From Diorhabda sublineata (lineage: Eukaryota > Arthropoda > Insecta > Coleoptera > Chrysomelidae): 64,000 nt of DNA. The DNA is taken from NCBI RefSeq assembly GCF_026230105.1, contig NW_026614306.1, positions 1 to 64,000 of the forward strand, in the 5' to 3' direction. Under the pieces are notes generated by a model. That model had not been told where the DNA came from. It did not search any database and saw nothing but the letters and a program-made list of their open reading frames with translations. The translations under genes were made by a program, and so were the position numbers. Of the stretch, positions 36,421-51,900 are shown piece by piece; position 1 is the stretch's first letter; every line of letters starts with the position of its first letter.

Positions 36421-36957
36421 TCAATAGAATTCAATATTTTTAATGGTTTACAATGGATTCTGGTGTGTTTATTTTAGAAATCTTTCATTTATATTATATT
36501 CTGTTATTGACCATTATTAGTCCCTTTTTTTGTTGAAAGTATCCTTGGGTTGATATTTATATTTGAAAAATAACACGTGCGGTGCAGTTTTGGAACTCTT
36601 TTTATCTGTTTGTAGAATAGTTTGTTTACATTATATCGAGGGTTTAATACCGATAACGAAAAATGATCGTGCAGCCCCTTCTTGGATGCCTTTGTCTTTG
36701 TTCCAAGAATTGTTTGTTTCTAATATATTTTTTTTGATATTTATGAGATTACATTCAACAGAATTGTTAGAGAGTTAAGGACCACCCTTCACTATGAGAA
36801 ATTTTAAAATCGCATTATTCTACATAAATAATAGATAGTAATACCAAAATATTTATATATGTTGAGGATTTAATACCGATAACAAAAATTGACCGTGAAG
36901 CCCCTTTTTAGACGCCCTCATCTTTGTTGGAAGAATTTCTTATTTACTTCACATTTC
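35878..36957. repeat. Segmental duplication: first 1080 bp of block A
   Basis: Matches 1-1080 at offsets 35877-35878 with one T-run length change. It ends abruptly at TTCACATTTC, where the large satellite array begins. Because the window itself starts at the matching base, the true extent of the match to the left of 35878 is unknown. Confidence 0.95.
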
Positions 36958-39900
36958 ACATATATGAGAAATGTTGAAATGCGACTTCAAATTAGGAAGA
37001 TAGACTTTGAAAATTTTCAATTATTACAAAGTGACAGTTGACCTCAATGGGCTTCAATGGATGTTATTCGATGATATCCGACAAAGTTAGATGCAAACTC
37101 ACTCGAATATATGAGAAATGTTGAAATACGACTTCAAATTAGGAAGATAGACTCTGAAAATTTTCAATTATTACAAAGTGACAGTTGACCTCAATGGGCT
37201 TCAATGGATGTTATTCGATGATATCTGACAAAGTTAGATGCAAATTATATGAGAAATGTTGAAATGCGACTTCAAATTAGGAAGATAGACTTTGATAATT
37301 TTCAATTATTACAAAGTGACAGTTGACCTCAATGGGCTTCAATGGATGTTATTCGATGATATCTGACAAAGTTAGATGCAAACTCACTCAAATATATGAG
37401 AAATGTTGAAATTCGACTTCAAATTAGGAAGATAGACTTTGAAAATTTTCAATTATTACAAAGTGACAGTTGACCTCAATGGGCTTCAATGGATGTTATT
37501 CGATGATATCTGAAAAAGTTAGATGCAAACTCACTCAAATATATGAGAAATGTTGAAATTCGACTTCAAATTAGGAAGATAGACTTTGAAAATTTTCAAT
37601 TATTACAAAGTGACAGTTGACCTCAATGGGCTTCAATGGATGTTATTCGATGATATCTGACAAAGTTAGATGCAAACTCACTCAAATATATGAGAAATGT
37701 TGAAATGCGACTTCAAATTAGGAAGATAGACTTTGAAAATTTTCAATTATTACAAAGTGACAGTTGACCTCAATGGGCTTCAATGGATGTTATTCGATGA
37801 TATCTGACAAAGTTAGATGCAAACTCACTCGAATATATGAGAAATGTTGAAATGCGATTTCAAATTAGGAAGATAGACTTTGAAATTTTTCAATTATTAC
37901 AAAGTGACAGTTGACCTCAATGGGCTTCAATGGATGTTATTCGATGATATCTGACAAAGTTAGATGCAACTCACTCGAATATATGAGAAATGTTAAAATG
38001 CGACTTCAAATTAGGAAGATAGACTTTGAAAATTTTCAATTATTACAAAGTGACAGTTGACCTCAAAGGGCTTCAATCGATGTTATTCGATGATATCTGA
38101 CAAAGTTAGATGCAAACTCTTTCAAATATATGAGAAATGTTGAAATTCGACTTCAAATTAGGAGATAGACTTTGAAAATTTTCAATTATTACAAAGTGAC
38201 AGTTGACCTCAATGGGCTTCAATGGATGTTATTCGATGATATCTGACAAAGTTAGATGCAAACTCACTCAAATATATGAGAAATGTTAAAATGCGACTTC
38301 AAATTAGGAAGATAGACTTTGAAAATTTTCAATTATTACAAAGTGACAGTTGACCTCAATGGGCTTCAATGGATGTTATTCGATGATATCCGACAAAGTT
38401 AGATGCAACTCACTCGAATATATGAGAAATGTTAAAATGCGACTTCAAATTAGGAAGATAGACTTTGAAAATTTTCAATTATTACAAAGTGACAGTTGAC
38501 CTCAAAGGGCTTCAATCGATGTTATTCGATGATATCTGACAAAGTTAGATGCAAACTCTTTCAAATATATGAGAAATGTTGAAATTCGACTTCAAATTAG
38601 GAGATAGACTTTGAAAATTTTCAATTATTACAAAGTGACAGTTGACCTCAATGGGCTTCAATGGATGTTATTCGATGATATCTGACAAAGTTAGATGCAA
38701 ACTCACTCAAATATATGAGAAATGTTGAAAGTCGACTTCAAATTAGGAAGATAGACTTTGAAAATTTTCAATTATTACAAAGTGACAGTTGACCTCAATG
38801 GGCTTCAATGGATGTTATTCGATGATATCTGACAAAGTTAGATGCAAACTCACTCGAATATATGAGAAATGTTGAAATGCGACTTCAAATTAGGAAGATA
38901 GACTTTGAAATTTTTCAATTATTACAAAGTGACAGTTGACCTCAATGGGCTTCAATGGATGTTATTCGATGATATCTGACAAAGTTAGATGCAAACTCAC
39001 TCAAATATATGAGAAATGTTGAAATGCGACTTCAAATTAGGAAGATAGACTTTGAAAATTTTCAATTATTACAAAGTGACAGTTGACCTCAATGGGCTTC
39101 AATGGATGTTATTCGATGATATCTGACAAAGTTAGATGCAAACTCACTCAAATATATGAGAAATGTTGAAATTCGACTTCAAATTAGGAAGATAGACTTT
39201 GAAAATTTTCAATTATTACAAAGTGACAGTTGACCTCAATGGGCTTCAATGGATGTTATTCGATGATATCTGACAAAGTTAGATGCAAACTCACTCAAAT
39301 ATATGAGAAATGTTGAAATTCGACTTCAAATTAGGAAGATAGACTTTGAAAATTTTCAATTATTACAAAGTGACAGTTGACCTCAATGGGCTTCAATGGA
39401 TGTTATTCGATGATATCTGACAAAGTTAGATGCAAACTCACTCAAATATATGAGAAATGTTGAAATGCGACTTCAAATTAGGAAGATAGACTTTGAAAAT
39501 TTTCAATTATTACAAAGTGACAGTTGACCTCAATGGGCTTCAATGGATGTTATTCGATGATATCTGACAAAGTTAGATGCAAACTCACTCGAATATATGA
39601 GAAATGTTGAAATGCGACTTCAAATTAGGAAGATAGACTTTGAAATTTTTCAATTATTACAAAGTGACAGTTGACCTCAATGGGCTTCAATGGATGTTAT
39701 TCGATGATATCTGACAAAGTTAGATGCAACTCACTCGAATATATGAGAAATGTTAAAATGCGACTTCAAATTAGGAAGATAGACTTTGAAAATTTTCAAT
39801 TATTACAAAGTGACAGTTGACCTCAAAGGGCTTCAATCGATGTTATTCGATGATATCTGACAAAGTTAGATGCAAACTCTTTCAAATATATGAGAAATGT

Positions 39901-42900
39901 TGAAATTCGACTTCAAATTAGGAGATAGACTTTGAAAATTTTCAATTATTACAAAGTGACAGTTGACCTCAATGGGCTTCAATGGATGTTATTCGATGAT
40001 ATCTGACAAAGTTAGATGCAAACTCACTCAAATATATGAGAAATGTTGAAATTCGACTTCAAATTAGGAAGATAGACTTTGAAAATTTTCAATTATCACA
40101 AAGTGACAGTTGACCTGAATGGGCTTCAATCGATGTTATTCGATGATATCTGACAAAGTTAGATGCAAACTCACTCAAATATATGAGAAATGTTGAAATG
40201 CGACTTCAAATTAGGAAGATAGACTTTGAAAATTTTCAATTATTACAAAGTGACAGTTGACCTCAATGGGCTTCAATGGATGTTATTCGATGATATCTGA
40301 CAAAGTTAGATGCAAACTCACTCAAATATATGAGAAATGTTGAAATTCGACTTCAAATTAGGAAGATAGACTTTGAAAATTTTCAATTATTACAAAGTGA
40401 CAGTTGACCTCAATGGGCTTCAATGGATGTTATTCGATGATATCTGACAAAGTTAGATGCAAACTCACTCAAATATATGAGAAATGTTGAAATTCGACTT
40501 CAAATTAGGAAGATAGACTTTGAAAATTTTCAATTATCACAAAGTGACAGTTGACCTGAATGGGCTTCAATGGATGTTATTCGATGATATCTGACAAAGT
40601 TAGATGCAAACTCACTCAAATATATGAGAAATGTTGAAATTCGACTTCAAATTAGGAAGATAGACTTTGAAAATTTTCAATTATTACAAAGTGACAGTTG
40701 ACCTCAATGGGCTTCAATGGATGTTATTCGATGATATCTGACAAAGTTAGATGCAAACTCACTCAAATATATGAGAAATGTTGAAATGCGACTTCAAATT
40801 AGGAAGATAGACTTTGAAAATTTTCAATTATTACAAAGTGACAGTTGACCTCAATGGGCTTCAATGGATGTTATTCGATGATATCTGACAAAGTTAGATG
40901 CAAACTCACTCGAATATATGAGAAATGTTGAAATGCGACTTCAAATTAGGAAGATAGACTTTGAAATTTTTCAATTATTACAAAGTGACAGTTGACCTCA
41001 ATGGGCTTCAATGGATGTTATTCGATGATATCTGACAAAGTTAGATGCAAACTCACTCAAATATATGAGAAATGTTGAAATTCGACTTCAAATTAGGAAG
41101 ATAGACTTTGAAAATTTTCAATTATTACAAAGTGACAGTTGACCTCAATGGGCTTCAATGGATGTTATTCGATGATATCTGACAAAGTTAGATGCAAACT
41201 CACTCAAATATATGAGAAATGTTGAAATTCGACTTCAAATTAGGAAGATAGACTTTGAAAATTTTCAATTATTACAAAGTGACAGTTGACCTCAATGGGC
41301 TTCAATGGATGTTATTCGATGATATCTGACAAAGTTAGATGCAAACTCACTCGAATATATGAGAAATGTTGAAATGCGACTTCAAATTAGGAAGATAGAC
41401 TTTGAAATTTTTCAATTATTACAAAGTGACAGTTGACCTCAATGGGCTTCAATGGATGTTATTCGATGATATCCGACAAAGTTAGATGCAAACTCACTCG
41501 AATATATGAGAAATGTTGAAATACGACTTCAAATTAGGAAGATAGACTTTGAAAATTTTCAATTATTACAAAGTGACAGTTGACCTCAATGGGCTTCAAT
41601 GGATGTTATTCGATGATATCTGACAAAGTTAGATGCAACTCACTCGAATATATGAGAAATGTTAAAATGCGACTTCAAATTAGGAAGATAGACTTTGAAA
41701 ATTTTCAATTATTACAAAGTGACAGTTGACCTCAAAGGGCTTCAATCGATGTTATTCGATGATATCTGACAAAGTTAGATGCAAACTCTTTCAAATATAT
41801 GAGAAATGTTGAAATTCGACTTCAAATTAGGAGATAGACTTTGAAAATTTTCAATGATTACAAAGTGACAGTTGACCTCAATGGGCTTCAATGGATGTTA
41901 TTCGATGATATCTGACAAAGTTAGATGCAAACTCACTCAAATATATGAGAAATGTTGAAATTCGACTTCAAATTAGGAAGATAGACTTTGAAAATTTTCA
42001 ATTATTACAAAGTGACAGTTGACCTCAATGGGCTTCATTGGATGTTATTCGATGATATCTGACAAAGTTAGATGCAAACTCACTCGAATATATGAGAAAT
42101 GTTGAAATGCGACTTCAAATTAGGAAGATAGACTTTAAAAATTTTCAATTATTACAAAGTGACAGTTGACCTCAATGGGCTTCAATGGATGTTATTCGAT
42201 GATATCTGACAAAGTTAGATGCAAACTCATTGAAATATATGAGAAATGTTGAAATTCGACTTCAAATTAGGAAGATAGACTTTGAAAATTTTCAATTATT
42301 ACAAAGTGACAGTTGACCTCAATGGGCTTCAATGGATGTTATTCGATGATATCTGACAAAGTTAGATGCAAACTCACTCAAATATATGAGAAATGTTGAA
42401 ATTCGACTTCAAATTAGGAGATAGACTTTGAAAATTTTCAATTATTACAAAGTGACAGTTGACCTCAATGGGCTTCAATGGATGTTATTCGATGATATCT
42501 GACAAAGTTAGATGCAAACTCACTCGAATATATGAGAAATGTTGAAATGCGACTTCAAATTAGGAAGATAGACTTTGAAATTTTTCAATTATTACAAAGT
42601 GACAGTTGACCTCAATGGGCTTCAATGGATGTTATTCGATGATATCTGACAAAGTTAGATGCAAACTCACTCAAATATATGAGAAATGTTGAAATTCGAC
42701 TTCAAATTAGGAAGATAGACTTTGAAAATTTTCAATTATTACAAAGTGACAGTTGACCTCAATGGGCTTCAATGGATGTTATTCGATGATATCTGACAAA
42801 GTTAGATGCAAACTAACTCAAATATATGAGAAATGTTGAAATTCGACTTCAAATTAGGAAGATAGACTTTGAAAATTTTCAATTATTACAAAGTGACAGT

Positions 42901-45900
42901 TGACCTCAATGGGCTTCAATGGATGTTATTCGATGATATCTGACAAAGTTAGATGCAAACTCACTCGAATATATGAGAAATGTTGAAATGCGACTTCAAA
43001 TTAGGAAGATAGACTTTGAAATTTTTCAATTATTACAAAGTGACAGTTGACCTCAATGGGCTTCAATGGATGTTATTCGATGATATCCGACAAAGTTAGA
43101 TGCAAACTCACTCGAATATATGAGAAATGTTGAAATACGACTTCAAATTAGGAAGATAGACTTTGAAAATTTTCAATTATTACAAAGTGACAGTTGACCT
43201 CAATGGGCTTCAATGGATGTTATTCGATGATATCTGACAAAGTTAGATGCAACTCACTCGAATATATGAGAAATGTTAAAATGCGACTTCAAATTAGGAA
43301 GATAGACTTTGAAAATTTTCAATTATTACAAAGTGACAGTTGACCTCAATGGGCTTCAATGGATGTTATTCGATGATATCTGACAAAGTTAGATGCAAAC
43401 TCACTCAAATATATGAGAAATGTTAAAATGCGACTTCAAATTAGGAAGATAGACTTTGAAAATTTTCAATTATTACAAAGTGACAGTTGACCTCAAAGGG
43501 CTTCAATCGATGTTATTCGATGATATCTGACAAAGTTAGATGCAAACTCTTTCAAATATATGAAAAATGTTGAAATTCGACTTCAAATTAGGAGATAGAC
43601 TTTGAAAATTTTCAATGATTACAAAGTGACAGTTGACCTCAATGGGCTTCAATGGATGTTATTCGATGATATCTGACAAAGTTAGATGCAAACTCACTCA
43701 AATATATGAGAAATGTTGAAATTCGACTTCAAATTAGGAAGATAGACTTTGAAAATTTTCAATTATTACAAAGTGACAGTTGACCTCAATGGGCTTCAAT
43801 GGATGTTATTCGATGATATCTGACAAGTTAGATGCAAACTCACTCGAATATATGAGAAATGTTGAAATGCGACTTCAAATTAGGAAGATAGACTTTGAAA
43901 ATTTTCAATTATTACAAAGTGACAGTTGACCTCAATGGGCTTCAATGGATGTTATTCGATGATATCTGACAAAGTTAGATGCAAACTCACTGAAATATAT
44001 GAGAAATGTTGAAATTCGACTTCAAATTAGGAAGATAGACTTTGAAAATTTTCAATTATTACAAAGTGACAATTGACCTCAATGGGCTTCAATGGATGTT
44101 ATTCGATGATATCTGACAAAGTTAGATGCAAACTCACTCAAATATATGAGAAATGTTGAAATTCGACTTCAAATTAGGAGATAGACTTTGAAAATTTTCA
44201 ATTATTACAAAGTGACAGTTGACCTCAATGGGCTTCAATGGATGTTATTCGATGATATCTGACAAAGTTAGATGCAAACTCACTCGAATATATGAGAAAT
44301 GTTGAAATGCGACTTCAAATTAGGAAGATAGACTTTGAAATTTTTCAATTATTACAAAGTGACAGTTGACCTCAATGGGCTTCAATGGATGTTATTCGAT
44401 GATATCTGACAAAGTTAGATGCAAACTCACTCAAATATATGAGAAATGTTGAAATTCGACTTCAAATTAGGAAGATAGACTTTGAAAATTTTCAATTATT
44501 ACAAAGTGACAGTTGACCTCAATGGGCTTCAATGGATGTTATTCGATGATATCTGACAAAGTTAGATGCAAACTCACTCAAATATATGAGAAATGTTGAA
44601 ATTCGACTTCAAATTAGGAAGATAGACTTTGAAAATTTTCAATTATTACAAAGTGACAGTTGACCTCAATGGGCTTCAATGGATGTTATTCGATGATATC
44701 TGACAAAGTTAGATGCAAACTCACTCGAATATATGAGAAATGTTGAAATGCGACTTCAAATTAGGAAGATAGACTTTGAAATTTTTCAATTATTACAAAG
44801 TGACAGTTGACCTCAATGGGCTTCAATGGATGTTATTCGATGATATCCGACAAAGTTAGATGCAAACTCACTCGAATATATGAGAAATGTTGAAATACGA
44901 CTTCAAATTAGGAAGATAGACTTTGAAAATTTTCAATTATTACAAAGTGACAGTTGACCTCAATGGGCTTCAATGGATGTTATTCGATGATATCTGACAA
45001 AGTTAGATGCAACTCACTCGAATATATGAGAAATGTTAAAATGCGACTTCAAATTAGGAAGATAGACTTTGAAAATTTTCAATTATTACAAAAGTGACCG
45101 TTGATCTCAATGGGCTTCAATGGATGTTATTCGATGATATCTGACAAAGTTAGATGCAAACTCACTCAAATATATGAGAAATGTTGAAATTCGACTTCAA
45201 ATTAGGAAGATAGACTTTGAAAATTTTCAATTATTACAAAGTGACAGTTGACCTCAATGGGCTTCAATGGATGTTATTCGATGATATCTGACAAAGTTAG
45301 ATGCAAACTCACTCAAATATATGAGAAATGTTGAAATGCGACTTCAAATTAGGAAGATAGACTTTGAAAATTTTCAATTATTACAAAGTGACAGTTGACC
45401 TCAATGGGCTTTAATGGATGTTATTCGATGATATCTGACAAAGTTAGATGCAAACTCACTCGAATATATGAGAAATGTTGAAATGCGACTTCAAATTAGG
45501 AAGATAGACTTTGAAATTTTTCAATTATTACAAAGTGACAGTTGACCTCAATGGGCTTCAATGGATGTTATTCGATGATATCTGACAAAGTTAGATGCAA
45601 ACTCACTCAAATATATGAGAAATGTTGAAATGCGACTTCAAATTAGGAAGATAGACTTTGAAAATTTTCAATTATTACAAAGTGACAGTTGACCTCAATG
45701 GGCTTCAATGGATGTTATTCGATGATATCTGACAAAGTTAGATGCAAACTCACTCAAATATATGAGAAATGTTGAAATGCGACTTCAAATTAGGAAGATA
45801 GACTTTGAAAGGGCTTCAATGGATGTTATTCGATGATATCCGACAAAGTTAGATGCAAACTCACTCGAATATATGAGAAATGTTGAAATACGACTTCAAA

Positions 45901-48900
45901 TTAGGAAGATAGACTTTGAAAATTTTCAATTATTACAAACTGACAGTTGACCTCAATGGGCTTCAATGGATGTTATTCGATGATATCTGACAAAGTTAGA
46001 TGCAACTCACTCGAATATATGAGAAATGTTAAAATGCGACTTCAAATTAGGAAGATAGACTTTGAAAATTTTCAATTATTACAAAGTGACAGTTGACCTC
46101 AAAGGGCTTCAATCGATGTTATTCGATGATATCTGACAAAGTTAGATGCAAACTCTTTCAAATATATGAGAAATGTTGAAATTCGACTTCAAATTAGGAG
46201 ATAGACTTTGAAAATTTTCAATTATTACAAAGTGACAGTTGACCTCAATGGGCTTCAATGGATGTTATTCGATGATATCTGACAAAGTTAGATGCAAACT
46301 CACTCGAATATATGAGAAATGTTGAAATGCGACTTCAAATTAGGAAGATAGACTTTGAAATTTTTCAATTATTACAAAGTGACAGTTGACCTCAATGGGC
46401 TTCAATGGATGTTATTCGATGATATCTGACAAAGTTAGATGCAACTCACTCAAATATATGAGAAATGTTGAAATTCGACTTCAAATTAGGAAGATAGACT
46501 TTGAAAATTTTCAATTATTACAAAGTGACAGTTGACCTCAATGGGCTTCAATGGATGTTATTCGATGATATCTGACAAAGTTAGATGCAAACTCACTCGA
46601 ATATATGAGAAATGTTGAAATGCGACTTCAAATTAGGAGGATAGACTTTGAAATTTTTCAATTATTACAAAGTGACAGTTGACCTCAATGGGCTTCCATG
46701 GATGTTATTCGATGATATCCGACAAAGTTAGATGCAAACTCACTCGAATATATGAGAAATGTTGAAATACGACTTCAAATTAGGAAGATAGACTTTGAAA
46801 ATTTTCAATTATTACAAAGTGACAGTTGACCTCAATGGGCTTCAATGGATGTTATTCGATGATATCTGACAAAGTTAGATGCAACTCACTCGAATATATG
46901 AGAAATGTTAAAATGCGACTTCAAATTAGGAAGATAGACTTTGAAAATTTTCAATTATTACAAAGTGACAGTTGACCTCAAAGGGCTTCAATCGATGTTA
47001 TTCGATGATATCTGACAAAGTTAGATGCAAACTCTTTCAAATATATGAGAAATGTTGAAATTCGACTTCAAATTAGGAGATAGACTTTGAAAATTTTCAA
47101 TTATTACAAAGTGACAGTTGACCTCAATGGGCTTCCATGGATGTTATTCGATGATATCTGACAAAGTTAGATGCAAACTCACTCAAATATATGAGAAATG
47201 TTGAAATTCGACTTCAAATTAGGAGATAGACTTTGAAAATTTTCAATTATTACAAAGTGACAGTTGACCTCAATGGGCTTCAATGGATGTTATTCGATGA
47301 TATCTGACAAAGTTAGATGCAAACTCACTCAAATATATGAGAAATGTTGAAATTCGACTTCAAATTAGGAGATAGACTTTGAAAATTTTCAATTATTACA
47401 AAGTGACAGTTGACCTCAATGGGCTTCAATGGATGTTATTCGATGATATCTGACAAAGTTAGATGCAAACTCTTTCAAATATATGAGAAATGTTGAAATT
47501 CGACTTCAAATTAGGAGATAGACTTTGAAAATTTTCAATTATTACAAAGTGACAGTTGACCTCAATGGGCTTCAATGGATGTTATTCGATGATATCTGAC
47601 AAAGTTAGATGCAAACTCACTCAAATATATGAGAAATGTTGAAATTCGACTTCAAATTAGGAGATAGACTTTGAAAATTTTCAATTATTACAAAGTGACA
47701 GTTGACCTCAATGGGCTTCAATGGATGTTATTCGATGATATCTGACAAAGTTAGATGCAAACTCACTCGAATATATGAGAAATGTTGAAATGCGACTTCA
47801 AATTAGGAAGATAGACTTTGAAATTTTTCAATTATTACAAAGTGACAGTTGACCTCAATGGGCTTCAATGGATGTTATTCGATGATATCTGACAAAGTTA
47901 GATGCAAACTCACTCAAATATATGAGAAATGTTGAAATTCGACTTCAAATTAGGAAGATAGACTTTGAAAATTTTCAATTATTACAAAGTGACAGTTGAC
48001 CTCAATGGGCTTCAATGGATGTTATTCGATGATATCTGACAAAGTTAGATGCAAACTCACTCAAATATATGAGAAATGTTGAAATTCGACTTCAAATTAG
48101 GAAGATAGACTTTGAAAATTTTCAATTATTACAAAGTGACAGTTGACCTCAATGGGCTTCAATGGATGTTATTCGATGATATCTGACAAAGTTAGATGCA
48201 AACTCACTCGAATATATGAGAAATGTTGAAATGCGACTTCAAATTAGGAAGATAGACTTTGAAATTTTTCAATTATTACAAAGTGACAGTTGACCTCAAT
48301 GGGCTTCAATGGATGTTATTCGATGATATCCGACAAAGTTAGATGCAAACTCACTCGAATATATGAGAAATGTTGAAATACGACTTCAAATTAGGAAGAT
48401 AGACTTTGAAAATTTTCAATTATTACAAAGTGACAGTTGACCTCAATGGGCTTCAATGGATGTTATTCGATGATATCTGACAAAGTTAGATGCAACTCAC
48501 TCGAATATATGAGAAATGTTAAAATGCGACTTCAAATTAGGAAGATAGACTTTGAAAATTTTCAATTATTACAAAGTGACAGTTGACCTCAATGGGCTTC
48601 AATGGATGTTATTCGATGATATCTGACAAAGTTAGATGCAAACTCACTCAAATATATGAGAAATGTTAAAATGCGACTTCAAATTAGGAAGATAGACTTT
48701 GAAAATTTTCAATTATTACAAAGTGACAGTTGACCTCAAAGGGCTTCAATCGATGTTATTCGATGATATCTGACAAAGTTAGATGCAAACTCACTCAAAT
48801 ATATGAGAAATGTTGAAATTCGACTTCAAATTAGGAGATAGACTTTGAAAATTTTCAATTATTACAAAGTGACAGTTGACCTCAATGGGCTTCAATGGAT

Positions 48901-51900
48901 GTTATTCGATGATATCTGACAAAGTTAGATGCAAACTCACTCAAATATATGAGAAATGTTGAAATTCGACTTCAAATTAGGAGATAGACTTTGAAAATTT
49001 TCAATTATTACAAAGTGACAGTTGACCTCAATGGGCTTCAATGGATGTTATTCGATGATATCTGACAAAGTTAGATGCAAACTCTTTCAAATATATGAGA
49101 AATGTTGAAATTCGACTTCAAATTAGGAGATAGACTTTGAAAATTTTCAATTATTACAAAGTGACAGTTGACCTCAATGGGCTTCAATGGATGTTATTCG
49201 ATGATATCTGACAAAGTTAGATGCAAACTCACTCAAATATATGAGAAATGTTGAAATTCGACTTCAAATTAGGAGATAGACTTTGAAAATTTTCAATTAT
49301 TACAAAGTGACAGTTGACCTCAATGGGCTTCAATGGATGTTATTCGATGATATCTGACAAAGTTAGATGCAAACTCACTCGAATATATGAGAAATGTTGA
49401 AATGCGACTTCAAATTAGGAAGATAGACTTTGAAATTTTTCAATTATTACAAAGTGACAGTTGACCTCAATGGGCTTCAATGGATGTTATTCGATGATAT
49501 CTGACAAAGTTAGATGCAAACTCACTCAAATATATGAGAAATGTTGAAATTCGACTTCAAATTAGGAAGATAGACTTTGAAAATTTTCAATTATTACAAA
49601 GTGACAGTTGACCTCAATGGGCTTCAATGGATGTTATTCGATGATATCTGACAAAGTTAGATGCAAACTCACTCAAATATATGAGAAATGTTGAAATTCG
49701 ACTTCAAATTAGGAAGATAGACTTTGAAAATTTTCAATTATTACAAAGTGACAGTTGACCTCAATGGGCTTCAATGGATGTTATTCGATGATATCTGACA
49801 AAGTTAGATGCAAACTCACTCGAATATATGAGAAATGTTGAAATGCGACTTCAAATTAGGAAGATAGACTTTGAAATTTTTCAATTATTACAAAGTGACA
49901 GTTGACCTCAATGGGCTTCAATGGATGTTATTCGATGATATCCGACAAAGTTAGATGCAAACTCACTCGAATATATGAGAAATGTTGAAATACGACTTCA
50001 AATTAGGAAGATAGACTTTGAAAATTTTCAATTATTACAAAGTGACAGTTGACCTCAATGGGCTTCAATGGATGTTATTCGATGATATCTGACAAAGTTA
50101 GATGCAACTCACTCGAATATATGAGAAATGTTAAAATGCGACTTCAAATTAGGAAGATAGACTTTGAAAATTTTCAATTATTACAAAGTGACAGTTGACC
50201 TCAATGGGCTTCAATGGATGTTATTCGATGATATCTGACAAAGTTAGATGCAAACTCACTCAAATATATGAGAAATGTTAAAATGCGACTTCAAATTAGG
50301 AAGATAGACTTTGAAAATTTTCAATTATTACAAAGTGACAGTTGACCTCAAAGGGCTTCAATCGATGTTATTCGATGATATCTGACAAAGTTAGATGCAA
50401 ACTCTTTCAAATATATGAGAAATGTTGAAATTCGACTTCAAATTAGGAGATAGACTTTGAAAATTTTCAATGATTACAAAGTGACAGTTGACCTCAATGG
50501 GCTTCAATGGATGTTATTCGATGATATCTGACAAAGTTAGATGCAAACTCACTCAAATATATGAGAAATGTTGAAATTCGACTTCAAATTAGGAAGATAG
50601 ACTTTGAAAATTTTCAATTATTACAAAGTGACAGTTGACCTCAATGGGCTTCAATGGATGTTATTCGATGATATCTGACAAAGTTAGATGCAAACTCACT
50701 CGAATATATGAGAAATGTTGAAATGCGACTTAAAATTAGGAAGATAGACTTTGAAAATTTTCAATTATTACAAAGTGACAGTTGACCTCAATGGGCTTCA
50801 ATGGATGTTATTCGATGATATCTGACAAAGTTAGATGCAAACTCACTGAAATATATGAGAAATGTTGAAATTCGACTTCAAATTAGGAAGATAGACTTTG
50901 AAAATTTTCAATTATTACAAAGTGACAGTTGACCTCAATGGGCTTCAATGGATGTTATTCGATGATATCTGACAAAGTTAGATGCAAACTCACTCAAATA
51001 TATGAGAAATGTTGAAATTCGACTTCAAATTAGGAGATAGACTTTGAAAATTTTCAATTATTACAAAGTGACAGTTGACCTCAATGGGCTTCAATGGATG
51101 TTATTCGATGATATCTGACAAAGTTAGATGCAAACTCACTCGAATATATGAGAAATGTTGAAATGCGACTTCAAATTAGGAAGATAGACTTTGAAATTTT
51201 TCAATTATTACAAAGTGACAGTTGACCTCAATGGGCTTCAATGGATGTTATTCGATGATATCTGACAAAGTTAGATGCAAACTCACTCAAATATATGAGA
51301 AATGTTGAAATTCGACTTCAAATTAGGAAGATAGACTTTGAAAATTTTCAATTATTACAAAGTGACAGTTGACCTCAATGGGCTTCAATGGATGTTATTC
51401 GATGATATCTGACAAAGTTAGATGCAAACTCACTCAAATATATGAGAAATGTTGAAATTCGACTTCAAATTAGGAAGATAGACTTTGAAAATTTTCAATT
51501 ATTACAAAGTGACAGTTGACCTCAATGGGCTTCAATGGATGTTATTCGATGATATCTGACAAAGTTAGATGCAAACTCACTCGAATATATGAGAAATGTT
51601 GAAATGCGACTTCAAATTAGGAAGATAGACTTTGAAATTTTTCAATTATTACAAAGTGACAGTTGACCTCAATGGGCTTCAATGGATGTTATTCGATGAT
51701 ATCCGACAAAGTTAGATGCAAACTCACTCGAATATATGAGAAATGTTGAAATACGACTTCAAATTAGGAAGATAGACTTTGAAAATTTTCAATTATTACA
51801 AAGTGACCGTTGATCTCAATGGGCTTCAATGGATGTTATTCGATGATATCTGACAAAGTTAGATGCAAACTCACTCAAATATATGAGAAATGTTGAAATT

